A stretch of DNA of 30,927 bases from SIG220 sp045615545 (GTDB taxonomy: Bacteria; Bacillota_I; Bacilli_A; RFN20; CAG-826). Every line of letters starts with the position of its first letter. The stretch's first letter is position 1. The stretch spans positions 1-30,927 of the forward strand of contig JAZLFA010000065.1 in the NCBI GenBank assembly GCA_045615545.1, in the 5' to 3' direction. Both the position numbers and the translations under genes were made by a program. A model generated the notes under the pieces. The model saw only the letters and a program-made list of their open reading frames with translations, searched no databases and was not told the DNA's origin. This document shows, piece by piece, positions 25,313 through 30,927 of the stretch.

Positions 25313-26215
25313 TTTTATAGAAACTACTTCGCGATAGTTAGCGAAGTTTTTCTTTGCGATTTTATTAAATTCATCAATACCGAATTTATTTATAAATTTT
25401 TTAGCGAATTCGTTAACTTTTGTGCTTGCGCCAAAAGGAAAGGTCATATGGTATTTTTCTTCTAATTTTTCCTTTTCTTTTAGGAAAGCGTATCGAGCGA
25501 TGACGCTACTGACAGCAACGCTAGGGAAATATGATTCACCTTTAGTTTTAAATGCAACCTCTTTTACTTGTGGTTCATTTTCATCATTTAGATATTCATA
25601 ATATTTTGTTTTGCTTACAAATTGATCAACATAAATGCCAACTGTTTCTGGGTGCTTAGAATACATGTTGTATAATGCACGATTGTGCATCTTGGCTTTT
25701 AAGGAATTGATGTTTTCATTTCTTTGATACATTTCATTATATTTATCATTAGATAAAGTTAATTTAGAATGTTCGATACTTTTGATTAATTCTTCGCCGA
25801 TTAAAAGGATCTTTTCATCGGTAAGTTTTTTACTATCATGAACACCAAGTTTTTTAAGTAATGCTATATCACTAGCTTTTACATAGGAAGCTACAACAAT
25901 CATTGGTAGAACAAAGTCACCAACACCAACTTCATCGCTTCCGATTTGAGTGGACAAATCAACCCAGTCTTCTTTGGTGGTAGTTTTTTTATTTTCTTCT
26001 TTTATTTCGCCATCCCAAAGCTTCGCTTCTGTTAAAGAATTAGCTCCATCAAAAGTAATGGTTTTATGTTGTTTTTTAGATAAGAAACCGGTGATAACAA
26101 CACCTTCTTTTCTTGCTACAAAATCAACATATTCTCCATTTGATTCCACGTAATATGGGGAGTAGTGTTGTTTTATTTGAGTATATTTGATCTCGTCGAC
26201 TTTTATAGAAATCAT
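25304..26215 (-). CDS. rnhC: Ribonuclease HIII
   Basis: Cuts the RNA strand of RNA-DNA hybrids; typical of Bacilli and Mollicutes. 303 residues from the ATG at 26215. An upstream reading of six codons exists, but ATG 26215 gives MISIKVDEIK and lies 8 nt from a -10 hexamer. N-terminal TBP-like substrate-binding domain (about 1-75) is the feature that marks RNase HIII; catalytic part starts at IGSDEVGVGDF with D94 and E95 (DEVG motif), then AVSSVIARYAF further on. In many Bacilli rnhC is near zapA-cvpA-polX-mutS2; here only mutS2 remains, and on the other strand. Confidence 0.93.
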   Translation of the reverse strand: MISIKVDEIKYTQIKQHYSPYYVESNGEYVDFVARKEGVVITGFLSKKQHKTITFDGANSLTEAKLWDGEIKEENKKTTTKEDWVDLSTQIGSDEVGVGDFVLPMIVVASYVKASDIALLKKLGVHDSKKLTDEKILLIGEELIKSIEHSKLTLSNDKYNEMYQRNENINSLKAKMHNRALYNMYSKHPETVGIYVDQFVSKTKYYEYLNDENEPQVKEVAFKTKGESYFPSVAVSSVIARYAFLKEKEKLEEKYHMTFPFGASTKVNEFAKKFINKFGIDEFNKIAKKNFANYREVVSIKLI

Positions 26216-26276
26216 ACAAATAAATATTAGCAAAAAGTAATTATAATTACTATGTTTTGTGATAGTATCTATATGT
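26216..26276. promoter_or_regulatory. Divergent rnhC / mutS2 promoter region with 16-bp palindrome
   Basis: Plus strand: TTATAA (26241-26246), 16 nt, TAGTAT (26263-26268), then 8 nt to the mutS2 ATG. Minus strand: TAATAT (26229-26224), then 8 nt to the rnhC ATG; its -35 is poor. Between them is a perfect 16-bp palindrome AGTAATTATAATTACT (26236-26251). Neither gene has a Shine-Dalgarno, so both mRNAs are probably leaderless. Confidence 0.55.
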
Positions 26277-28580
26277 ATGCAAGATATTTACCAAACCTTC
26301 GAATTTTATAAAATTCTAGAAGCGATTAGTGAATATAGTAAAACCGAACTTGGAAAAGACTATATTGCTAATCTATCGATGTATTCTTCTAGTAAACAAG
26401 TGAAAGAATCGCTTGATGATTTAAGCGAGATGATTTCAATCATCTTACGTTTTGGCCCACTTCCAATCAATAATAGCGCTAATGCAATCAAGTTAATTGA
26501 GATGGGTAAAAAGACTGGCTTATTAACACCAAGAGACTTAAATCTTTTGGCTAATGATGTTCTTACGCTTCAAGAAGTAAATAACTATTTAAAACAAGTT
26601 GATGTATCTTATCCAAGAATTAAAAACAAAGTTAGTGGCTATTTTGATTTATCAAGTTTACAAAAAGAAATTAATAGGGTTATCACTAACGCCTTGACTG
26701 TTGATGATAAAGCGACAGCAAAATTATTTGAAATTAGAACTAAGCTTAAAAAGCTTGAAGCTTCGTTAAATTCAAAAGCGACTTCTATAGCATTTAGTTA
26801 TGCCCAATACCTTAGTGGCGATAATATTACAATTAGAGATGGTCACTATGTCTTACCAGTGAAAACCGTTGATAAAAACAAAGTGACTGGTGTTATTTAT
26901 GGCATTAGTGATAGTGGTAACACTACATTCATCGAGCCTCTTGAAATTGTTTCCATGAATAATGAAATAACCGCTTTAAAAGTGGAAGAAAACGAAGAGG
27001 TAAGAAGAATATTAAAACAACTCACCTCTTTAGTCTTATTACAAGAGCATGAAATATTAACAAATAATAGAATTATTTCTGAATTAGATTTCTTATGTGC
27101 TAAAGCTAATTATGCTAGTAGCATTAATGCGGAAATTGCTCAAATTAGTGATGCTCAAATTGTTGATTTAACTAATGCTCGCCATCCACTTATTGAACCT
27201 ACTAAAGTAGTAGCGAATTCTTATTACATTGATGAAAATAAACGTATTGTCATTATTTCTGGCCCTAACGCTGGAGGTAAAACCGTTTCATTAAAAACGA
27301 TTGGTTTACTTGTATTAATGAATCAATGTGGTTTAGCTATTCCTGTAAGTAAGGCTGAGCTAGGATTTTTTAAGAACATCTTTATTGATATTGGTGATAA
27401 TCAGTCATTAAGTGATAATTTATCAACATTCTCTGCCCATATGTCACATATCGAGCAGATTAGTAATGCAGTTGGTGGCAAGGATTTAGTGTTAATTGAT
27501 GAACTTGGTACTGGTACCGATCCAAAAGAGGGCGAAGCAATAGCGTTAGGCGTAGTTAACTATTTAGTTAACAAACACTGTCTCGCAATGATTTCATCAC
27601 ACTTTCAAGCCTTGAAAGAATTAGCCTTATCGCATCCAAATGTTGAAAATAGCTCCATGCTTTTTGATGAAAATAACTTAGTGCCTACTTATCGCTTTAA
27701 AAGTGGTACACCTGGAAAGAGCTATGGCGTTTCGGTTGCTAAAAGATATGGTATAAAACCAGAAATTATTCAAATCGCAGAAGAGTATCTTAAGGATAAC
27801 TATAATAATGACACTGATATTTTAATATCAACTTTGCAAAAGAAAATCGAACAAGCAAGTCTATTGGAAGCAGAACTTGCTAAAGAGAAGGCTCGTTTAG
27901 AAAAAGAAAATGCTCGTTTAGTTAACTTAAATAAAACATTAACAGAAAAACATGATCATTTGCTTGAAAGTGTTAAACAAGAAAAGGAAGATATGCTCAC
28001 AAAGGCAAAAAGTGAAATTGATACGATTATTCACGCTCTTACCAATAGCGATCTTAAACTTCACGAAGTCATTGAGCTTAAAAAGAAACTTCTTTCATTA
28101 GAAGAAGATGAAAGTGAAAAAGAAATTTTTGATGAAGAGATTCATGTTGGTGACTATGTTTCAATTCCATCATTAGATATTACTGGTAGAGTGATTGAAA
28201 TTAGAGGCTCTAACGCGCGTATTAATAACGAGTCAGGTATTTCCTTACAAGTGAGCCTAAATCGTCTCCACAAGGTTAATAATCCAAATAAAACCAGTGT
28301 AAATAAAGTGAGTAAACCAGTTGAACTCAACTTTAAGAGTGTTCCTATTGAACTTAATATCATTGGGCTTCACGTCGATGAAGCTAGCGACAAACTTAAA
28401 CTATACATAGATGATTGCCGTATGAAACATATGTCGAAGGTAAGAATTATTCATGGATTTGGTAGTGGGGCGCTTCGTAAGATGACTCATAATTATTTAT
28501 CAACTCAAAAGGATTTAACTTATCGTTTGGGTGATGAATATGAAGGTGGTGGAGGGGCCACTGTGGTGATTTTTAAATGA
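26277..28580 (+). CDS. mutS2: MutS2 (ATPase with Smr domain)
   Basis: MutS-like ATPase acting in recombination control and, in B. subtilis, in splitting collided ribosomes. 767 residues from the ATG at 26277 (a GTG at 26259 is less likely, since it would lie upstream of the -10). Order: MutS core/lever region (1-290); Walker A GPNAGGKT (329-336); Walker B LVLIDELGTGTDP with D408/E409; coiled coil (about 510-600) with repeated Lys/Glu; a KOW-like beta segment (about 615-660, VGDYVSIPSLDITGRVIEI); C-terminal Smr nuclease domain (about 690-767) with LNIIGLHVDEA and IIHGFGSGALR. It lacks the mismatch-recognition domain of MutS. The TGA stop overlaps the uvrC start (ATGA). Confidence 0.95.
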   Translation: MQDIYQTFEFYKILEAISEYSKTELGKDYIANLSMYSSSKQVKESLDDLSEMISIILRFGPLPINNSANAIKLIEMGKKTGLLTPRDLNLLANDVLTLQEVNNYLKQVDVSYPRIKNKVSGYFDLSSLQKEINRVITNALTVDDKATAKLFEIRTKLKKLEASLNSKATSIAFSYAQYLSGDNITIRDGHYVLPVKTVDKNKVTGVIYGISDSGNTTFIEPLEIVSMNNEITALKVEENEEVRRILKQLTSLVLLQEHEILTNNRIISELDFLCAKANYASSINAEIAQISDAQIVDLTNARHPLIEPTKVVANSYYIDENKRIVIISGPNAGGKTVSLKTIGLLVLMNQCGLAIPVSKAELGFFKNIFIDIGDNQSLSDNLSTFSAHMSHIEQISNAVGGKDLVLIDELGTGTDPKEGEAIALGVVNYLVNKHCLAMISSHFQALKELALSHPNVENSSMLFDENNLVPTYRFKSGTPGKSYGVSVAKRYGIKPEIIQIAEEYLKDNYNNDTDILISTLQKKIEQASLLEAELAKEKARLEKENARLVNLNKTLTEKHDHLLESVKQEKEDMLTKAKSEIDTIIHALTNSDLKLHEVIELKKKLLSLEEDESEKEIFDEEIHVGDYVSIPSLDITGRVIEIRGSNARINNESGISLQVSLNRLHKVNNPNKTSVNKVSKPVELNFKSVPIELNIIGLHVDEASDKLKLYIDDCRMKHMSKVRIIHGFGSGALRKMTHNYLSTQKDLTYRLGDEYEGGGGATVVIFK

Positions 28581-30328
28581 GCGATAAATTAAAAGCCTTA
28601 ATTGCAAATTTAAAACATAAACCTGGTGTTTATCTCATGCATGATAAACAAGGGAAGATAATATATGTTGGCAAAGCTAAAGACTTACAAAAAAGAGTGA
28701 GTCAATATTTTCTTCGTCCCCAATGTGGTAAGGTTGCTAAAATGGTTAGCAATGTTGATTATTTTGAAACCATTATCACAAATAATGAAAAAGAAGCTCT
28801 TGTACTTGAAATGAATTTAATTCAAACTCATTATCCAAGATATAATATCTTGCTTAAAGATGGATCACATTATCCATATATTGGATTAAAGAAAACTGGT
28901 GACCCATATCTAATGATTAAAAGAAATACTAAGGAAAGAAATTACGATTACTTCGGTCCGTTTCCAAGAAGCAGCAGTGCCTTTGAAATGATTTCTTTGC
29001 TTAATAAAATTTATCCAATTAGAAAATGTCACAATCTTCCTAATAGTGTTTGTTTATATTATCATATGGGCCAATGTTTAGGACCATGCGTCAATAAAAT
29101 TGACGAATGCACAAATTATGAATTAAGAGAAGAAATTAAGTCATTTTTACGTGGCAATAATGATAAGGCGAAAAATGAACTTAAAGAAAAGATAAAAGTT
29201 GCTAGTGAAAAGATGGAATACGAATTGGCGGCAGAATATAAAAAGACTCTTGATGCAATTGAACATATAAATGCAAGCCAAAATGTTGAAACAAAGGATA
29301 AAATTGATCGCGATATCTTTGCTTTCGCAAGTAGAGAAGGCTATCTCTCTTTAGCGGTCTTGTTATATCGTCGTGGAATTTTATTGGATAAAAAAGTATT
29401 TGTTGTTGAAGCCTTTGACAGCGAAGAAGAACAAGTTAGTAACTTAATTACCCAATTATATGAAAATACTCCATTACCTAGTGAAGTTGTGATTAATTCC
29501 ACTGATGTAATCGATAATTTATCTAATTTATTAGATGTTAATTTTATCTCTCCTAGTAAAGGTAAATTGTTAGATCTTATTTTGGTCGCAAAAGAAAACG
29601 CGAATAATGCTTTGGATGAATATTTTTTATCTGCCAGACTTGATGAGGATAAAGTGGCTATGCTTGAAGAATTGGGAAATATACTTAGTATTACAACACC
29701 TTATCATATTGAGCTATTTGATAATTCCCATTTACAAGGCAGTTCCCCAGTAGGAGCAATGGTGGCTTTTATTAACGGAGAACCCGCTAAAAAACTTTAT
29801 CGTAAATTTAAAATTGAAAGCGATGAAAAGCGTGATGATTTATTGAGCATGAAAGAAGTGATTACTCGTCATTATTTACGTAGTAAAGAAGAAAACAAGA
29901 AATTTCCTGATTTAATTTTAGTTGATGGGGGAATTAATCAAATTCACGCTGCTAAAGAGGCTTTAGAGAACATTGATGTAAAAATAAATGTATTTGGTTT
30001 ATATAAAGATGATAAGCATCGCACAAATGGAATTATTGATAGTGATGGCAATACCTATAAACTAGAAAATAAGGCAATTTTCTTTTTATTAACTAGAATG
30101 CAAGATGAAGTACATCGTTTTGCCATTTCTTTTCATCAACAAAAAAGAAATAAAGCGATGACAACTTCAATTTTGGATGATATTAAAGGATTGGGCGATA
30201 AGCGAAAAGAAATGATTCGTAAGGCCTATACGGATATTAATGAATTAAAAGAGGCTTCAATTACTCAGTTAGAACAAATACTTCCACCTGATGTGGCGGA
30301 AGCATTATATATGAAACTTCACTCTTAG
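28577..30328 (+). CDS. uvrC: Excinuclease ABC subunit C
   Basis: Makes both incisions in nucleotide excision repair with UvrA and UvrB. Full length at 583 residues. N-terminal GIY-YIG nuclease (PGVYLMHDKQGKIIYVGKAK, with R40); four cysteines C151, C159, C167, C171 in the spacing known to hold an iron-sulfur cluster in UvrC; UvrB-binding UVR helix pair (about 200-235); RNase H-like second nuclease with IELFDNSHLQGSSPVGAMVAF and LILVDGGINQIHAA; tandem helix-hairpin-helix at the C-terminus (from about 528). Start overlaps mutS2 by 4 nt, so the two are translationally coupled. uvrA and uvrB are elsewhere. Confidence 0.96.
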   Translation: MSDKLKALIANLKHKPGVYLMHDKQGKIIYVGKAKDLQKRVSQYFLRPQCGKVAKMVSNVDYFETIITNNEKEALVLEMNLIQTHYPRYNILLKDGSHYPYIGLKKTGDPYLMIKRNTKERNYDYFGPFPRSSSAFEMISLLNKIYPIRKCHNLPNSVCLYYHMGQCLGPCVNKIDECTNYELREEIKSFLRGNNDKAKNELKEKIKVASEKMEYELAAEYKKTLDAIEHINASQNVETKDKIDRDIFAFASREGYLSLAVLLYRRGILLDKKVFVVEAFDSEEEQVSNLITQLYENTPLPSEVVINSTDVIDNLSNLLDVNFISPSKGKLLDLILVAKENANNALDEYFLSARLDEDKVAMLEELGNILSITTPYHIELFDNSHLQGSSPVGAMVAFINGEPAKKLYRKFKIESDEKRDDLLSMKEVITRHYLRSKEENKKFPDLILVDGGINQIHAAKEALENIDVKINVFGLYKDDKHRTNGIIDSDGNTYKLENKAIFFLLTRMQDEVHRFAISFHQQKRNKAMTTSILDDIKGLGDKRKEMIRKAYTDINELKEASITQLEQILPPDVAEALYMKLHS

Positions 30329-30356
30329 TGTTGAATATTTTTAGTAATGTTATTAT

Positions 30357-30362
30357 TATAAT
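30357..30362 (+). promoter_or_regulatory. -10 element of the tRNA-Arg gene
   Basis: A perfect TATAAT ends 7 nt before the first base of the mature tRNA, so transcription may start at or next to the mature 5' end. The best -35 candidate, TTGAAT (30331-30336), is 20 nt away, longer than usual. No terminator follows uvrC, so read-through is also possible. Confidence 0.5.
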
Positions 30363-30369
30363 ATACGCT

Positions 30370-30446
30370 GCGCTTGTAGCTCAGTTGGATAGAGCAACAG
30401 CCTTCTAAGCTGTGGGTCAGGCGTTCGAGTCGCCTCAAGCGCGCCA
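30370..30446 (+). tRNA. tRNA-Arg (anticodon TCT)
   Basis: Complete cloverleaf of 77 nt with encoded CCA. Acceptor GCGCTTG (30370-30376) pairs with CAAGCGC (30436-30442), G discriminator, CCA at 30444-30446. D stem GCTC/GAGC, anticodon stem ACAGC/GCTGT around loop CTTCTAA, anticodon TCT reading AGA and AGG, variable loop GGGTC, T arm AGGCG-TTCGAGT-CGCCT. Confidence 0.97.
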
Positions 30447-30449
30447 TAG

Positions 30450-30552
30450 AAATTTGCGCGACAACTTGTCAAATAGTGGTCGCGTTTTCTTTTTATCTTT
30501 ATAATATAAATATACACGCATAATATTTTGCGAGACAATGTCGCGCAAATTT
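30450..30552. repeat. 14-bp inverted repeat around the post-tRNA spacer
   Basis: AAATTTGCGCGACA (30450-30463) is repeated exactly in inverse as TGTCGCGCAAATTT (30539-30552), with 75 nt between. The right arm is itself part of a hairpin, TTTGCG-A-GAC-AAT-GTC-G-CGCAAA (30527-30549), followed by TTTTTATTTT, so it looks like a second, inverted terminator copy. A TATAAT (30500-30505) lies inside. No ORF is enclosed. Confidence 0.6.
30457..30494 (+). terminator. Terminator of the tRNA-Arg gene
   Basis: CGCGAC (30457-30462) pairs with GTCGCG (30479-30484), followed by TTTTCTTTTT. The loop contains a further small palindrome GACAA-C-TTGTC that offers an alternative fold. Confidence 0.7.
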
Positions 30553-30593
30553 TTATTTTATGATATAAAACAGATTAGAAAAAAGAGGGCCTT

Positions 30594-30860
30594 ATGATAA
30601 GTGAAACCGAATTAATTAGAAAATACTGTAGTGAGCATAAAAACGACATCTTTGATGTTGGCTTTTTGCATAAGACATTATTCAATCATTTGAGTGAGTC
30701 TTCTTTTAGAAAATTCGTATCAAGATTAGCTGATGAAAAGATTTTGTTTCCTATAGGGAAAGGGATTTATATAGTTGGGCAAATTGATGATCTCGAAATT
30801 GTAATAATCAAGCACTATACATATGCTCTTTTTGGAATACCTATGACTTTTATGATATAG
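30594..30860 (+). CDS. Short winged-helix-like ORF, possibly truncated AbiEi/DUF6088-type
   Basis: 88 residues, preceded by AGAGGG 6 nt before the ATG and an extended -10-like TGA-TATAAA (30561-30569). The part LSESSFRKFVSRLADEKILFPIGKGIYIVG (about 34-63) looks like the winged helix that opens AbiEi-type antitoxins and DUF6088 proteins ('...RL...g.i.ri.rGiYy'). Those proteins are about 150-250 residues; this one stops soon after the wing (IVIIKHYTYALFGIPMTFMI), and no continuation is seen in the other frames before the next gene. It could be a truncated remnant or a small stand-alone regulator. No toxin partner is visible inside the window. Confidence 0.5.
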   Translation: MISETELIRKYCSEHKNDIFDVGFLHKTLFNHLSESSFRKFVSRLADEKILFPIGKGIYIVGQIDDLEIVIIKHYTYALFGIPMTFMI

Positions 30861-30883
30861 TTTTATAAAAGGGGAATATAATT

Positions 30884-30927
30884 ATGGATGCTATATGGGT
30901 AGAATTATACAATGCAGCAAAAGCTGT
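30884..30927 (+). CDS. Start of a gene cut by the window end, perhaps cytidine deaminase
   Basis: Begins at an ATG with ribosome-binding site AAAGGGG (30868-30874) 9 nt upstream and reads MDAIWVELYNAAKA before the window ends. This opening resembles that of some Firmicute cytidine deaminases (MDxIWexLYnxAkxV), but 14 residues are too few to decide. No stop is reached. Confidence 0.4.
   Translation, partial: MDAIWVELYNAAKA

Noticed and set aside
105..30328. Mycoplasma-type code (TGA read as tryptophan)
   Set aside because: dnaE and mutS2 end at TGA in the expected place for their families, and all tryptophans in the recognised motifs are TGG.
30356..30538. Minus-strand 60-codon ORF over the tRNA (contains GALEATRTPDPQLRR)
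   Set aside because: This is the familiar false protein read from the antisense of a tRNA gene; the tRNA-Arg cloverleaf on plus is complete.

Overview
The window is a strongly AT-rich bacterial chromosome segment made almost entirely of housekeeping genes of Bacilli type. TGA is a stop codon (dnaE and mutS2 end with it) and tryptophan is read from TGG, so this is not the Mycoplasma/Spiroplasma code. The division cluster is mraZ-rsmH-(small membrane ORF)-ftsA-ftsZ and runs straight into a T-box-controlled ileS-lspA-rluD block. This is the ordinary Firmicute dcw-ileS order with every peptidoglycan gene (mur, mraY, penicillin-binding protein), ftsL/divIB, sepF/ylm and divIVA missing from it. That points to a Mollicutes-like, probably wall-less or wall-reduced member of the Bacilli (Acholeplasma, Izemoplasma and uncultured gut 'RF39' types are possibilities). 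The exact taxon cannot be fixed from the sequence alone.

Layout. 1-5478, minus strand: an ackA-nrnA operon closed by a strong terminator, then dnaE (DNA polymerase III alpha) from its own promoter. 5500-10427, plus strand: glycogen branching enzyme (glgB), glycogen phosphorylase (glgP) and an overlapping all-alpha dUTPase, ended by a bidirectional terminator. 10468-12329: a DUF523/TudS-like gene on minus, divergent from a YgjP-type metallopeptidase and a SpoU-family RNA methyltransferase on plus. 12385-16408: pheS-pheT-yceD. 16443-20621: the division cluster, with a three-repeat MraZ operator at its head and a C-rich structured RNA candidate plus terminator before ftsA. 20635-25312: T-box(Ile)-ileS-lspA-rluD. 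25304-30328: rnhC (minus) divergent from mutS2-uvrC (plus). 30357-30927: tRNA-Arg(TCT), a 14-bp inverted repeat holding two terminator-like hairpins, a short winged-helix-like ORF and the first codons of a further gene, possibly cytidine deaminase.

How the genes fit together: translation (pheST, ileS, tRNA-Arg, rsmH, RNA methyltransferase, pseudouridine synthase, mutS2), genome upkeep (dnaE, rnhC, uvrC, mutS2, dUTPase), storage carbohydrate and acetate metabolism (glgB, glgP, ackA), and division (ftsA, ftsZ, mraZ). No insertion sequence, prophage, CRISPR array or obvious defence locus is present. The only accessory-looking stretch is the last ~500 bases.

Most worth a second look: (1) a repeated promoter layout in which a -10 hexamer sits 6-8 nt before the ATG of genes lacking a Shine-Dalgarno sequence (dnaE, ygjP, ftsA, rnhC, mutS2), suggesting leaderless mRNAs; (2) the C-rich, anti-Shine-Dalgarno-like RNA candidate at 18097-18203; (3) the MraZ repeats; (4) an FtsA without a recognisable membrane-targeting helix in a wall-gene-free division cluster; (5) the inverted-repeat region after the tRNA.
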